Shown here: one piece after another, positions 1-10,396 of the stretch | How the letters are laid out: each line of letters opens with the position of its first letter | Numbering within the stretch: the first letter of the stretch is position 1 | NCBI RefSeq assembly: GCF_022749195.1 | Contig: NZ_CP094226.1 | Location: forward strand, 894,001 to 958,000 | DNA length: 64,000 nucleotides | Source of the DNA: Streptococcus oralis | GTDB lineage: Bacteria; Bacillota; Bacilli; Lactobacillales; Streptococcaceae | Reading direction: 5' to 3' | Notes under the pieces: generated by a model | What the model was told of the DNA's origin: nothing | What the model saw: only the letters and a program-made list of their open reading frames with translations | Database searches by the model: none | Position numbers and translations under genes: made by a program

Positions 1-252
<252 letters not shown>

Positions 253-401
253 AGAATAGTTGAAAACTAGATGTTAGATAGTCTGAAATTATCTCTCCTG
301 ATGTGTTTTTATATCTATTAGAACTATTCTCTATTGTGCTGAAATTCCCGTTAAATTCTTCAGCATAACTTAAAAATTAAAATTAGGAATTAGGAAAAGA
401 A

Positions 402-2687
402 ATGTATAGATACCCAGTAGTCATCCATTTTCACCGAAAGAATGGGGATTATGATGCTTGTTCATTCAGTAGAAAACAAGCAGATGTTAAAGAAAATTTG
501 TATTATGAAAATGATTATTTTGGAGCAAAATTTTCCTTTACAGTCACAAGTGAAGAAAGACTCGATACTTTAACCTTTTCTGTCGAAATAGATGGAAAGA
601 CAAAAGACTATCTCCTACGGTTTAACTATTATCCACTGTTGACTGAGGTTTGGATATTAGATGGTGATGAGACGGTTTATTATTCTGAAAATCCAGCCAT
701 TGCAAGTCCTTGCTATAAAGATCGAAACCCGTTTGCTTTTGATAAAGCCTTTCACAGTGAAAGTTTTGATCATCATTGGGGATACCAAGGAGAGTTGGGT
801 TATAGTATCTCAGACTACCAGACAAGCTTTAAACTCTGGGCTCCAACAGCTACAGCAGTCCAAGTGGTCGTTTATGAAAATACAAGTAACGACGCGCCGA
901 TTTGGAAAACCTTTAATCTAAAGCGAGGGAATAGCTATTCATACAGTCATAAGTACAATACCATTGGTGTTTGGAGTGTAGACCTGGATGAAAATCTTGC
1001 AGGTAAAGCTTATCACTATCAGATTGAGTTTCCGCACCACCAGACCTTGACACGAGACCCATACACTATCGCTACAAGTCCTGATGGAAAACGTTCTGTC
1101 ATCCTATCTCAGCAAGATAGACAGGTAGAAGTTTTTAAAGTCAAACATGGGACAGATGCTCCTTGGCGTTTGGAAAACCCATGTAAAGCCGTTATCTGCG
1201 AGATGCACATTCGTGATTTTACAAAATCACCGACATCTGGAGTTCCAGAAAACCTTCGAGGGACCTTCCTTGGGGCTGCCCAGACTGGAACGGTTAACCA
1301 GTATGGTCAAGCAACAGCCTTTGACTATATCAAAGAACTCGGCTGTAATTATGTTCAGCTCCAACCAATCTTTGATCGCCATAAGGAATATGACGAGGAT
1401 GGAAATGTAACCTATAACTGGGGTTATGACCCCCAAAACTACAATGCGCCAGAACCAAGTTTCTCTAGCAATTCAGATGATCCAGGACAGGTTATTCGAG
1501 ACCTCAAGACCATGATTCAGGCATATCATGATGCGGGAATCGGTGTCATTATGGATGTCGTTTACAACCATACCTTCTCAACGGTTGATGCACCTTTCCA
1601 AACAACTGTTCCTGATTATTACTATCGTATGAATCCAGATGGAACCTTCCAAAACGGCACAGGTGTAGGAAATGAAACCGCAAGCGAACACGAAATGTAC
1701 CGCAAGTATATGATTGACTCACTCCTTTATTGGGTAAAAGAATACAATATTGACGGTTTCCGTTTTGACTTGATGGGAATTCACGATATCAAAACCATGC
1801 AGGCAATTCGTTGGGCACTGGATGAAGTTGATCCTCGTATTATCACTTATGGAGAAGGTTGGAATATGGGGACCGGTCTTGCACCTTATGACAAGGCCAA
1901 GAAGGACAATGCCTACCAGATGCCAAATATTGGATTCTTCAATGATGATCAGCGTGATGCCATCAAAGGAGGAGAAGTTTATGGCTCAATCAAGGCAGGA
2001 TTTGTTAGTGGTGCAGCTACAGAACCGATTGTAGCCAAAGCTATTCTTGGTAGCCGAGAGTTGGGTTCATATCTTAGTCCAAACCAAGTTCTTAACTACG
2101 TGGAAGCCCATGATAATTACAACTTGCATGATTTGTTAGTAACCCTTCATCCAGATCACAGTTCAGATAAGATTATGCGTCAGGTTGAGACAGCAACAGC
2201 GATGAGCATTCTTATGCAAGGTATGTCCTTTATAGAGCTGGGTCAAGAATTTGGACGCACCAAACTCCTTGCTACTGGAGAAAATGGCGAGCTGACTGCG
2301 GCAGATAGAGAACGTGCCATGAATAGTTACAATGCTCCAGATAGTGTCAACCAGGTCAACTGGGATTTAATCAATGAGAGACAAGAGAGCATTGACTTCA
2401 TTCGCCAGATTATTCGCCTAAAAACACAAACGCGTGCTTTCTCTTATCCTACATACGAAGAAGTTTATCGTCATGTCTTTGTCCATACAGCTGCTGAAAA
2501 TAGTGGGTGGATTGTTTACGAAATTCACGGTGAATCAAAGCACTTATTGGTTGTATTCAATGCTAAAGGAACTTCCTTCTACTTTGAAAATGCCGGAAAT
2601 CTTGAAATGCTGGTATCCAATAGTCGTTCTAAAGAGTCTAATGTGATTGATGATATCAGCGTTGCAGTCTTGCAGGTACTTTCATAG
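402..2687 (+). CDS. pulA: type I pullulanase, cytoplasmic
   Basis: This enzyme hydrolyses alpha-1,6 branch points in pullulan, glycogen and branched maltodextrins. The 761-residue protein has an N-terminal beta-rich region, a CBM48-type module near residues 130-165 (motif FKLWAPTATAVQVVVYE) and a GH13 barrel. It carries the pullulanase signature YNWGYDP at 338-344, the likely nucleophile Asp456 in GFRFDLMG, the acid/base Glu485 in TYGEGWN, and His570-Asp571 in VEAHDNYN. No signal peptide or LPxTG anchor is visible, so it differs from the large surface pullulanase SpuA and probably acts on internal glucans, alongside the glg genes downstream. The ATG follows a purine-rich AGGAAAAGAA. A Rho-independent terminator follows the gene. 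Confidence 0.93.
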   Translation: MYRYPVVIHFHRKNGDYDACSFSRKQADVKENLYYENDYFGAKFSFTVTSEERLDTLTFSVEIDGKTKDYLLRFNYYPLLTEVWILDGDETVYYSENPAIASPCYKDRNPFAFDKAFHSESFDHHWGYQGELGYSISDYQTSFKLWAPTATAVQVVVYENTSNDAPIWKTFNLKRGNSYSYSHKYNTIGVWSVDLDENLAGKAYHYQIEFPHHQTLTRDPYTIATSPDGKRSVILSQQDRQVEVFKVKHGTDAPWRLENPCKAVICEMHIRDFTKSPTSGVPENLRGTFLGAAQTGTVNQYGQATAFDYIKELGCNYVQLQPIFDRHKEYDEDGNVTYNWGYDPQNYNAPEPSFSSNSDDPGQVIRDLKTMIQAYHDAGIGVIMDVVYNHTFSTVDAPFQTTVPDYYYRMNPDGTFQNGTGVGNETASEHEMYRKYMIDSLLYWVKEYNIDGFRFDLMGIHDIKTMQAIRWALDEVDPRIITYGEGWNMGTGLAPYDKAKKDNAYQMPNIGFFNDDQRDAIKGGEVYGSIKAGFVSGAATEPIVAKAILGSRELGSYLSPNQVLNYVEAHDNYNLHDLLVTLHPDHSSDKIMRQVETATAMSILMQGMSFIELGQEFGRTKLLATGENGELTAADRERAMNSYNAPDSVNQVNWDLINERQESIDFIRQIIRLKTQTRAFSYPTYEEVYRHVFVHTAAENSGWIVYEIHGESKHLLVVFNAKGTSFYFENAGNLEMLVSNSRSKESNVIDDISVAVLQVLS

Positions 2688-2697
2688 TAAATGCAGC

Positions 2698-2730
2698 AAA
2701 AAGGTTTAGTTAAAACTAGACCTTTTTTGA
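2698..2730 (+). terminator. Rho-independent terminator after pulA
   Basis: AAAGGTTTAGT pairs with ACTAGACCTTT (one G-U) around a TAAA loop and runs into a T tract. Confidence 0.85.
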
Positions 2731-2790
2731 TTTTTATTGAAAAACCAATATCTAATAGGAATAAATTTCAAATAATTTGAAGAATCAAGT

Positions 2791-2819
2791 TTGTGAAAAA
2801 AATATCAATATTTTCACAA
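2791..2819. promoter_or_regulatory. 9-bp inverted repeat upstream of the gapN promoter
   Basis: TTGTGAAAA (2791-2799) and TTTTCACAA (2811-2819) form a perfect 9-bp inverted repeat separated by 11 bases, ending 6 bases before the gapN -35. The half-sites look like those of the redox repressor Rex (TTGTGAA/TTCACAA), but Rex sites normally have about a 4-base gap, so the factor is uncertain. Confidence 0.5.
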
Positions 2820-2825
2820 AAGGGG

Positions 2826-2853
2826 TTGTAATTTTCTGAAAATTTGATAAAAT
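2826..2853 (+). promoter_or_regulatory. gapN promoter
   Basis: TTGTAA (2826-2831), 16 bases, then TAAAAT (2848-2853) preceded by TGA, giving an extended -10. It lies 31 bases before the gapN start and just after the inverted repeat. Confidence 0.65.
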
Positions 2854-2884
2854 AAGTTTTAATCATTTTCAGGAGGAAGAGAAT

Positions 2885-4309
2885 TTGACAAATTATCAGA
2901 ATTTAGTGAATGGAAAATGGAAATCATCAGAGAATGAAATTGCCATCTATTCTCCCATCAATCAGGAAAAGCTGGGTACAGTACCTGCTATGAGTCAGGC
3001 TGAAGTAGATGAGGCGATGAAAGCTGCGCGTGCAGCTCTCCCAGCATGGCGTGATTTAGCACCAGTTGAGCGTGCAGCATATTTGCATAAGACAGCAGAC
3101 ATTTTGGAACGTGACAAAGAAAAAATTGGTACCATTCTTGCTAAAGAGGTTGCAAAAGGGATTAAAGCAGCCATTGGAGAAGTAGTACGTACAGCAGAAT
3201 TGATTCGTTTTGCTGCCGAGGAAGGTCTCCGTATCACTGGACAAGCAATGGAAGGTGGCGGTTTTGAAGCTGCAAGTAAAAATAAACTAGCCGTTGTCCG
3301 TCGTGAACCAGTTGGTGTCGTTTTAGCTATTGCACCATTTAACTATCCAGTCAACCTTTCTGGATCTAAGATTGCTCCGGCTTTGATTGCAGGAAATGTC
3401 GTTATGTTCAAACCCCCAACACAAGGATCTATTTCTGGTCTCTTGTTGGCTAAAGCATTTGACGAAGCAGGAATCCCAGCAGGTGTCTTTAACACCATCA
3501 CTGGACGTGGTTCTGAAATCGGAGACTACATCATCGAACACAAGGAAGTGAACTTCATTAACTTTACAGGTTCAACACCGATTGGGGAGCGTATTGGTCG
3601 TTTAGCTGGTATGCGCCCAATTATGCTTGAACTTGGTGGAAAAGACGCAGCAATTGTTTTAGAAGATGCAGATTTAGAAAATGCAGCTAAGCAGATCGTA
3701 GGTGGTGCTTTTAGCTACTCTGGTCAGCGTTGTACTGCTATCAAACGTGTTTTGGTTGTGGAAAGCGTAGCAGACAGATTGGCTGAATTGCTCCAAGCTG
3801 AAGTTGCTAAGTTAACAGTCGGTGATCCATTTGACAATGCAGATATCACACCTGTTATTGATAATGCTTCAGCTGATTTCATCTGGGGATTGATTGAAGA
3901 TGCTCAGGAAAAAGGAGCTAAAGCGCTCAGCCCAATCAAACGTGAGAATAATCTCATTTGGCCAGGACTTTTTGATTATGTCACAAGAGATATGAAATTA
4001 GCCTGGGAAGAACCATTTGGACCTGTTCTCCCAATTATTCGAGTTTCAGATGCTAATGAAGCGGTAGAAATTGCTAATGAATCAGAATTCGGTCTTCAAT
4101 CTTCAGTCTTTACAAATGACTTTAAGAAGGCATTTGAAATTGCTGAAAAACTTGAAGTTGGAACCGTTCATATTAATAATAAAACACAACGTGGACCAGA
4201 TAATTTCCCATTCCTTGGTGTAAAAGGTTCTGGTGCAGGAGTTCAAGGAATTAAATATAGTATCGAAGCGATGACAAATGTCAAATCCATTGTTTTTGAT
4301 GTGAAATAA
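2885..4309 (+). CDS. gapN: NADP-dependent non-phosphorylating glyceraldehyde-3-phosphate dehydrogenase
   Basis: GapN oxidises glyceraldehyde 3-phosphate straight to 3-phosphoglycerate with NADP, bypassing the ATP-yielding step. It is a main NADPH source in streptococci, which lack the oxidative pentose phosphate branch. The 474-residue protein is a full-length aldehyde dehydrogenase and closely matches the S. mutans enzyme as I recall it. Catalytic residues are visible: Glu249 in LELGGKD and Cys283 in YSGQRCTA. The NADP-binding FTGSTPIGERIG is also present. The start is a TTG at 2885, chosen because AGGAGGAAGAGAA lies at ideal spacing upstream and no ATG fits. The gene is monocistronic, with its own promoter and a terminator directly after. 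Confidence 0.96.
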   Translation: MTNYQNLVNGKWKSSENEIAIYSPINQEKLGTVPAMSQAEVDEAMKAARAALPAWRDLAPVERAAYLHKTADILERDKEKIGTILAKEVAKGIKAAIGEVVRTAELIRFAAEEGLRITGQAMEGGGFEAASKNKLAVVRREPVGVVLAIAPFNYPVNLSGSKIAPALIAGNVVMFKPPTQGSISGLLLAKAFDEAGIPAGVFNTITGRGSEIGDYIIEHKEVNFINFTGSTPIGERIGRLAGMRPIMLELGGKDAAIVLEDADLENAAKQIVGGAFSYSGQRCTAIKRVLVVESVADRLAELLQAEVAKLTVGDPFDNADITPVIDNASADFIWGLIEDAQEKGAKALSPIKRENNLIWPGLFDYVTRDMKLAWEEPFGPVLPIIRVSDANEAVEIANESEFGLQSSVFTNDFKKAFEIAEKLEVGTVHINNKTQRGPDNFPFLGVKGSGAGVQGIKYSIEAMTNVKSIVFDVK

Positions 4310-4314
4310 TTTAT

Positions 4315-4352
4315 AAAATCAGGAAAATAACTTCCTGGTTTTATTTTTTTTT
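4315..4352 (+). terminator. Rho-independent terminator after gapN
   Basis: AAAATCAGGAA pairs imperfectly with TTCCTGGTTTT around AATAAC and is followed by a run of T. Confidence 0.85.
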
Positions 4353-4514
4353 AAAAAATACAGTAGAAAATTGATAAAAAGCGAATATTCTGGTATTATA
4401 ATAAAAAAATATATGGAAATTGTTTCGTGTTCTATTTTCTGGATATCTTTTTTAAAATGCTAGGTAATTTTTTGAAGACTTTCATAAAAAAATATGATTT
4501 CCTTCGTAAATTAC

Positions 4515-4543
4515 TTGAAAGTTATCTTAAAAGATTGTATAAT
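4515..4543 (+). promoter_or_regulatory. glycogen operon promoter
   Basis: TTGAAA (4515-4520), exactly 17 bases, then TATAAT (4538-4543). The predicted transcription start, near 4550, falls right at the cre site and 30 bases before glgB. Confidence 0.8.
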
Positions 4544-4551
4544 AGAATTAT

Positions 4552-4565
4552 AGAAAACGCTTACA
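4552..4565 (+). promoter_or_regulatory. cre (CcpA) site in the glycogen operon promoter
   Basis: The bases AGAAAACGCTTACA match 13 of 14 positions of the consensus TGWAANCGNTNWCA. It overlaps or follows the predicted transcription start, a position at which CcpA usually represses. So glycogen synthesis genes should be down-regulated on preferred sugar. Confidence 0.75.
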
Positions 4566-4581
4566 AAAGAAAGGGGATTGA

Positions 4582-6477
4582 ATGAATAATCAAGAAGCAT
4601 TAAGAACCTTTACTACAGGTGAGAACTTTCACCTCCAGCATTATTTAGGAGCGCATAGAGAGGAGAAAAACGGAGAAATAGGCTATACCTTTAGGGTTTG
4701 GGCCCCGAATGCACAAGCAGTTCATCTAGTTGGTGATTTTACTGATTGGGTTGAGAATCAGATTCCCATGGTTCGTAATGAAGCAGGTGTTTGGGAAGTC
4801 TTTACGAGTCAAGCTCAGGAAGGTCAGATTTATAAATATCATATCACGCGTGCAAATGGTCACCAGATTATGAAGATTGATCCTTTGGCAGTTTATTTTG
4901 AAGCTAGACCGGGTACAGGAGCTGTTTTGACTAATATCCGTGAAAAGAAATGGAAAGATGGCCTTTGGTTAGCACGTCGCAAACGTCTGGGATTTTTCGA
5001 GAGACCAGTTAATATATATGAAGCCCATGCAGGATCTTGGAAGAGAAATCCAGATGGTAGTCCCTATACTTTTTCGCAACTGAAAGACGAGTTGATTCCA
5101 TACTTAGTTGAGATGAACTATACACATATTGAGTTCATGCCTTTAATGGCTCACCCACTTGGATTGAGCTGGGGCTATCAACTTATGGGTTACTTTGCTT
5201 TTGAACATTCCTATGGCAGACCTGAGGAATTCCAAGATTTCGTTGAAGAGTGTCATATAAATAACATTGGTGTTATCGTAGACTGGGTTCCAGGTCATTT
5301 CACTATTAATGATGATGCCTTGGCATATTATGACGGTACACCAACTTTTGAATACCAAGATCACAACAAGGCTCATAACTATGGTTGGGGTGCTCTGAAT
5401 TTTGACCTCGGGAAAAATGAGGTCCAATCTTTCTTGATTTCAAGTATTAAATTCTGGATTGATTTTTACCACTTAGATGGTATTCGGGTCGATGCAGTGA
5501 GCAATATGCTGTATCTAGATTATGATAATGCTCCTTGGACTCCAAACAAAGATGGTGGAAACCTTAACTACGAGGGTTATTATTTCCTTCAACGGTTAAA
5601 CACAGTGATTAAGTTAGCTCATCCAGACATCATGATGATTGCAGAAGAAAGTTCATCAGCGACAAAGATTACTGGTATGAAAGAAATGGGTGGCCTTGGA
5701 TTTGACTATAAATGGAATATGGGCTGGATGAACGACATTCTCCGTTTCTACGAGGAAGATCCGATTTATCGCAAGTATGACTTTAATCTTGTGACTTTCA
5801 GCTTTATGTATGTTTTCAATGAAAACTATCTCCTACCTTTCTCACACGATGAAGTTGTTCATGGCAAAAAGAGTATGATGCATAAGATGTGGGGAGATCG
5901 CTACAATCAGTTCGCTGGTCTGCGCAACCTCTACACCTATCAAATTTGTCATCCAGGCAAGAAACTCTTGTTCATGGGTAGTGAGTACGGACAATTCCTC
6001 GAGTGGAAGTCCGAGGAGCAGTTGGAGTGGTCTAATCTAGAAGATCCGATGAATGCCAAGATGAAGCATTTTACTTCTCAACTCAATCAATTCTATAAAG
6101 ACCATCGTTGTCTGTGGGAAATTGATACTAGTTATGATGGTATCGAGATTATCGATGCTGATAATAGAGATCAGAGCGTCCTCTCCTTTATTCGTAAGGG
6201 CAAGAAGGACGAAATGTTAGTCTGTGTCTTTAATATGGCACCAGTTGAACGTAAGGACTTTACGATTGGTTTACCTGTTGCAGGTATTTACGAAGAAGTT
6301 TGGAATACAGAATTAGAAGAATGGGGAGGTGTGTGGAAAGAGCACAATCAAACAGTTCAGACTCAAGAAAGCTTATGGAAAGATTATGAGCAGACCTTGA
6401 CCTTCACCTTGCCTGCCATGGGAGCAAGCATCTGGAAAATCAAGCGTCGTTTGAAACCAACTAAGAAAAAAGAATAA
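4582..6477 (+). CDS. glgB: 1,4-alpha-glucan branching enzyme
   Basis: GlgB transfers short alpha-1,4 chains to O6 positions to branch glycogen. The 631-residue protein has an N-terminal CBM48 module ([20 protein letters not shown], about residues 37-56) and a GH13 barrel with nucleophile Asp304 in [11 protein letters not shown], acid/base Glu355 in MIAEESS and the transition-state Asp423 in [11 protein letters not shown]. The HDEVVHGK string is characteristic of branching enzymes rather than amylases. It is the first gene after a promoter and cre site. The ATG follows AAAGGGGA. A 159-base spacer with no obvious terminator separates it from glgC, so one transcript probably covers glgB-glgC-glgD-glgA. 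The C-terminus ends in a basic tail. Confidence 0.96.
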   Translation: MNNQEALRTFTTGENFHLQHYLGAHREEKNGEIGYTFRVWAPNAQAVHLVGDFTDWVENQIPMVRNEAGVWEVFTSQAQEGQIYKYHITRANGHQIMKIDPLAVYFEARPGTGAVLTNIREKKWKDGLWLARRKRLGFFERPVNIYEAHAGSWKRNPDGSPYTFSQLKDELIPYLVEMNYTHIEFMPLMAHPLGLSWGYQLMGYFAFEHSYGRPEEFQDFVEECHINNIGVIVDWVPGHFTINDDALAYYDGTPTFEYQDHNKAHNYGWGALNFDLGKNEVQSFLISSIKFWIDFYHLDGIRVDAVSNMLYLDYDNAPWTPNKDGGNLNYEGYYFLQRLNTVIKLAHPDIMMIAEESSSATKITGMKEMGGLGFDYKWNMGWMNDILRFYEEDPIYRKYDFNLVTFSFMYVFNENYLLPFSHDEVVHGKKSMMHKMWGDRYNQFAGLRNLYTYQICHPGKKLLFMGSEYGQFLEWKSEEQLEWSNLEDPMNAKMKHFTSQLNQFYKDHRCLWEIDTSYDGIEIIDADNRDQSVLSFIRKGKKDEMLVCVFNMAPVERKDFTIGLPVAGIYEEVWNTELEEWGGVWKEHNQTVQTQESLWKDYEQTLTFTLPAMGASIWKIKRRLKPTKKKE

Positions 6478-6636
6478 TGAGCTGTTGATTACAATTTTTT
6501 AGAATTTAAAACCGGATGTACTTGTATTGGACTTGAAACACAAGAAAAATGGACTTCCTATTATTTTTATAAAAAAGTTTGACTTCCGACCTTCTTACGA
6601 TTTTAACGTTCACATGTCTATAAAAAGGAGTAGAAA

Positions 6637-7779
6637 ATGAAGAATGAAATGCTAGCTTTGATCCTTGCGGGTGGGCAAGGAACACGTCTCGGAAAACTCA
6701 CTCAAAGCATTGCCAAACCAGCGGTGCAATTCGGTGGGCGCTACCGTATCATTGACTTTGCGCTTTCAAACTGTGCTAACTCTGGAATCCATAATGTTGG
6801 TGTGATTACGCAATACCAACCTCTCGCTTTGAACAACCATATCGGAAATGGTTCTAGCTGGGGATTGGATGGTATCGGTTCAGGTGTCTCTATTTTACAA
6901 CCTTATTCAGCCAGCGAAGGAAACCGTTGGTTTGAAGGGACCAGTCACGCTATCTACCAAAACATCGACTACATCGACAGTGTTAATCCTGAATATGTTT
7001 TGATCCTTTCAGGTGACCATATCTACAAGATGGATTATGATGATATGCTCCAATCTCATAAGGATAACAATGCCAGTTTGACAGTAGCTGTCTTAGACGT
7101 ACCTCTCAAAGAAGCTAGCCGTTTTGGTATCATGAATACAGATGCCAATAATCGTATCGTTGAATTCGAAGAAAAACCTGCTCAACCTAAGTCTACAAAG
7201 GCTTCTATGGGAATTTATATCTTTGACTGGAAACGACTTCGCAATATGCTTGTTGCTGCTGAAAAGAGCAATGTGGATATGTCAGACTTTGGTAAGAACG
7301 TTATCCCTAACTATCTCGAGTCTGGTGAAAGTGTCTATGCTTATGAATTTAATGGCTACTGGAAAGACGTTGGTACGATTGAGTCGCTTTGGGAAGCCAA
7401 TATGGAGTACATTTCGCCAGAAAATGCTTTGGATAGCCGTAATCGTCAGTGGAAAATTTACTCAAGAAACTTGATTTCACCACCAAACTACTTTGGTGCG
7501 CATGCACACGTTGAAGATTCATTGGTCGTGGATGGATGTTTTGTAGATGGAACTGTTAAACGTTCGATTCTTTCAACAGAAGCACAAGTACGTGAAGGTG
7601 CCGAGGTTGTTGATTCTGTCATCATGAGTGGAGCTATCATTGGCCATGGAGCAAAGATTACTCGTGCTATTATTGGTGAGGGTGCCATTATTGCAGACGG
7701 AGTAGAGATTGACGGAACGGATGAAGTACAAGTAGTAGGATACAATGAAGTAGTGGGGGTAGCAACAGATGAAGATTGA
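6637..7779 (+). CDS. glgC: glucose-1-phosphate adenylyltransferase, catalytic subunit
   Basis: GlgC makes ADP-glucose from glucose 1-phosphate and ATP, the committed step of glycogen synthesis. The 380-residue protein begins with the nucleotide-binding loop [15 protein letters not shown] and contains the sugar-binding [23 protein letters not shown] and EFEEKPAQP motifs. Its C-terminus is a left-handed beta-helix with hexapeptide-like repeats. The full GGxGTRL loop marks it as the active subunit, in contrast to GlgD next to it. The ATG follows AAGGAG. The last 11 bases overlap the start of glgD in another frame, implying translational coupling and equal production of the two subunits. Confidence 0.96.
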   Translation: MKNEMLALILAGGQGTRLGKLTQSIAKPAVQFGGRYRIIDFALSNCANSGIHNVGVITQYQPLALNNHIGNGSSWGLDGIGSGVSILQPYSASEGNRWFEGTSHAIYQNIDYIDSVNPEYVLILSGDHIYKMDYDDMLQSHKDNNASLTVAVLDVPLKEASRFGIMNTDANNRIVEFEEKPAQPKSTKASMGIYIFDWKRLRNMLVAAEKSNVDMSDFGKNVIPNYLESGESVYAYEFNGYWKDVGTIESLWEANMEYISPENALDSRNRQWKIYSRNLISPPNYFGAHAHVEDSLVVDGCFVDGTVKRSILSTEAQVREGAEVVDSVIMSGAIIGHGAKITRAIIGEGAIIADGVEIDGTDEVQVVGYNEVVGVATDED

Positions 7780-8908
7780 TAAATATTCAGCCATTTTAGG
7801 AAACACAGTTGGTTTTCATGATATGTCAACGTTAACAGAACACCGTCCGGTAGCTAGCTTGCCTTTCGGTGGGAAATACCGTTTGATTGACTTCCCCCTT
7901 TCCAGTCTTGCAAATGCAGGTGTTCGTAGTATCTTTGGTATTTTCCAACAAGATAATATCAGCTCAGTTTTCGACCATATCCGTTCAGGTCGTGAGTGGG
8001 GATTGTCAACCCTTCTAAGTCACTACTATCTAGGAATTTACAATACTCGTGTTGAAAGCAGTACAGTTGGAAAAGAGTATTACCAACAGCTTCTCACCTA
8101 CTTGAGACGTTCAGGTTCAAACCAAACCGTTTCGATTAACTGCGATGTTTTGGTGAATATTGATTTGAATCAAGTCTTTCACCTGCACAATACAACAAAA
8201 GGACCGATTACAGTTGTATATAAGAAACTTCCCAAGAAAGACATTTCTGATGTGAATGCTATCTTGGAAATTGATGAAACAGACCATGTTCGTTCGCATA
8301 AACTCTTTGATAACAAATCTACAGATGAACTCTTCAATATGTCTACAGATATCTTTGTTGTGGACACTCCTTGGTTGATTGAACGACTTGAAGAAGAGGC
8401 TCAGAAAGAATATCCTGAAAAGTTGCGCTATGTTCTTCGCGATTTAGCTGTAAAAGAAGGAGCTTTTGCTTACGAATACACAGGCTACTTAGCAAACATT
8501 CATTCTGTTCAGTCTTATTATCAAGCGAACATCGATATGCTTGAATCTAAAAAATTCTACTCACTTTTCTCACCAAATCAAAAGATTTATACAAAAGTTA
8601 AGAATGAAGAACCAACCTACTATGCGAATACTTCAAAAGTAAGTACTTCTCAGTTTGCTTCTGGTAGTATCATTGAGGGTGAAGTAGTTCAGTCAGTCCT
8701 ATCTCGTAACATTTATGTTCACAAGGATAGTGTGGTGAAGGACAGCATTCTATTTCCTCGTGTTGTGATTGGTCAAGGTGCCCAGGTTGAATATGCTATC
8801 TTGGATAAGGGAGTTGAGGTTGCGGACGGTGTTGTCATTCGAGGCACAGCAGAGCATCCAGTTGTAGTGAAGAAGGGTGAAACAGTAACAGAGGACATTT
8901 ATTCATGA
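7769..8908 (+). CDS. glgD: glucose-1-phosphate adenylyltransferase, GlgD regulatory subunit
   Basis: GlgD is the second subunit of Firmicutes ADP-glucose pyrophosphorylase. In other species it is poorly active alone and modulates GlgC in a GlgC-GlgD complex. The 379 residues keep the fold ([13 protein letters not shown], about residues 34-46) and the C-terminal beta-helix. The catalytic loop of GlgC is replaced by [13 protein letters not shown], which lacks the GGxGTRL sequence. That loss supports a regulatory role, from sequence only. The gene overlaps glgC by 11 bases and glgA by 4 bases (ATGA). Confidence 0.94.
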   Translation: MKIDKYSAILGNTVGFHDMSTLTEHRPVASLPFGGKYRLIDFPLSSLANAGVRSIFGIFQQDNISSVFDHIRSGREWGLSTLLSHYYLGIYNTRVESSTVGKEYYQQLLTYLRRSGSNQTVSINCDVLVNIDLNQVFHLHNTTKGPITVVYKKLPKKDISDVNAILEIDETDHVRSHKLFDNKSTDELFNMSTDIFVVDTPWLIERLEEEAQKEYPEKLRYVLRDLAVKEGAFAYEYTGYLANIHSVQSYYQANIDMLESKKFYSLFSPNQKIYTKVKNEEPTYYANTSKVSTSQFASGSIIEGEVVQSVLSRNIYVHKDSVVKDSILFPRVVIGQGAQVEYAILDKGVEVADGVVIRGTAEHPVVVKKGETVTEDIYS

Positions 8909-10338
8909 AAATTTTATTTGTAGCGGCAGAAGGAGCACCCTTTTCAAAAACAGGTGGTTTGGGCGATGTCATTGGCGCACTTCCCAAATCACTTGTAAAA
9001 GCGGGGCACGAAGTTGCAGTTTTCTTGCCTTATTATGATATGGTAGAAGCTAAGTTCGGAGACCAGATAGAGGATGTTCATCACTTTGAAGTTAGTGTAG
9101 GATGGCGTAGACAGTACTGTGGTATTAAAAAAACTGTCTTGAATGGTGTAACCTTCTACTTCATTGATAATCAGTATTATTTCTTCCGTGGTCATGTGTA
9201 TGGTGATTTTGACGACGGTGAACGCTTCGCCTTTTTCCAACTGGCTGCTCTTGAAGCCATGGAACGCATCGGCTTTATCCCTGACCTTCTCCATGTTCAT
9301 GATTACCACACAGCCATGATTCCCTTCTTGTTAAAAGAAAAATACCATTGGATTCAGGCATATCAAGGTATCAGAACAGTTTTAACCATTCACAATTTGG
9401 AATTTCAAGGTCAATTTTCTGAAGGAATGTTGTGGGATTTATTCGGTGTTGGGTTTGAACGCTATGCTGATGGGACCCTTCGCTGGAATGATTGTCTCAA
9501 CTGGATGAAAGCGGGGATTCTCTACGCGGATCGTGTCTCAACCGTTTCCCCTAGCTATGCGAACGAGATTATGACCAGTCAGTTTGGTTGCGGTTTGGAC
9601 CAGATTCTTCGGATGGAGTCAGGTAAGGTTTCAGGTATTGTCAATGGTATTGACGCAGATCTTTATAATCCTCAAACAGACCCACTTTTAGACTATCATT
9701 TTGATAAGGAAGATTTGTCTGGAAAAGCTCAAAACAAAGCAAAATTGCAAGAGAGAGTTGGGTTACCTGTGCGAGCAGATGTTCCGCTAGTTGGGATTGT
9801 CTCTCGATTGACACGCCAAAAAGGTTTTGATGTTGTTGTAGAAAGCTTGCATCGTTTCTTACAGGAGGACGTTCAAATAGTCCTTTTAGGAACAGGTGAC
9901 CCGGCTTTTGAACATTCCTTCTCCTGGTTTGCGCAAGTTTATCCTGACAAGCTATCAGCAAATATCACTTTTGACGTCAAACTTGCTCAAGAAATCTACG
10001 CAGCTTGTGATCTCTTCCTCATGCCAAGTCGTTTTGAACCATGTGGCTTGTCTCAAATGATGGCGATGCGCTATGGAACTCTACCATTGGTTCATGAAGT
10101 GGGTGGCTTGCGTGATACGGTTCAATCTTTCAATCCAATCGAAGGAACTGGAACTGGATTTAGCTTTGACAATTTAACACCATACTGGCTTAACTGGAGT
10201 TTCCAAACAGCCTTGGATGTTTATAAGAATCAGCCGGACGTTTGGAGAAATCTACAAAGGCAAGCTATGGAATGTGATTTCTCATGGGATACAGCCTGCA
10301 AATCTTACCTGGACTTGTACCATAGTTTAGTCAACTAA
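8905..10338 (+). CDS. glgA: glycogen synthase (ADP-glucose)
   Basis: GlgA extends alpha-1,4 glucan chains using ADP-glucose. The 477-residue GT5 protein has the N-terminal substrate loop Lys15-Thr-Gly-Gly-Leu followed by GDVIGALPK, the hinge [14 protein letters not shown], and near the C-terminus [18 protein letters not shown], which holds the conserved Glu pair of retaining glucan synthases. Length is normal for bacterial GlgA. Its ATG overlaps the glgD stop by 4 bases, so translation is probably coupled. It is the last gene of the glycogen operon, closed by a strong terminator. With GlgB, GlgC and GlgD this is a complete classical glycogen synthesis set. No glycogen phosphorylase is in the window. 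Confidence 0.96.
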   Translation: MKILFVAAEGAPFSKTGGLGDVIGALPKSLVKAGHEVAVFLPYYDMVEAKFGDQIEDVHHFEVSVGWRRQYCGIKKTVLNGVTFYFIDNQYYFFRGHVYGDFDDGERFAFFQLAALEAMERIGFIPDLLHVHDYHTAMIPFLLKEKYHWIQAYQGIRTVLTIHNLEFQGQFSEGMLWDLFGVGFERYADGTLRWNDCLNWMKAGILYADRVSTVSPSYANEIMTSQFGCGLDQILRMESGKVSGIVNGIDADLYNPQTDPLLDYHFDKEDLSGKAQNKAKLQERVGLPVRADVPLVGIVSRLTRQKGFDVVVESLHRFLQEDVQIVLLGTGDPAFEHSFSWFAQVYPDKLSANITFDVKLAQEIYAACDLFLMPSRFEPCGLSQMMAMRYGTLPLVHEVGGLRDTVQSFNPIEGTGTGFSFDNLTPYWLNWSFQTALDVYKNQPDVWRNLQRQAMECDFSWDTACKSYLDLYHSLVN

Positions 10339-10344
10339 TAGATA

Positions 10345-10374
10345 AAATCGTATGATTCTTTCATACGATTTTTG
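10345..10374 (+). terminator. Rho-independent terminator ending the glycogen operon
   Basis: AAATCGTATGA and TCATACGATTT are perfectly complementary around a short loop and are followed by T residues. Confidence 0.9.
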
Positions 10375-10396
10375 GGCTGTTTAGAAAGGAAAGCTT

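Noticed and set aside
2791..2819. Canonical Rex operator at gapN
   Set aside because: The 11-base gap between half-sites does not match the roughly 4-base gap of known Rex sites; kept only as an inverted repeat of unknown use.
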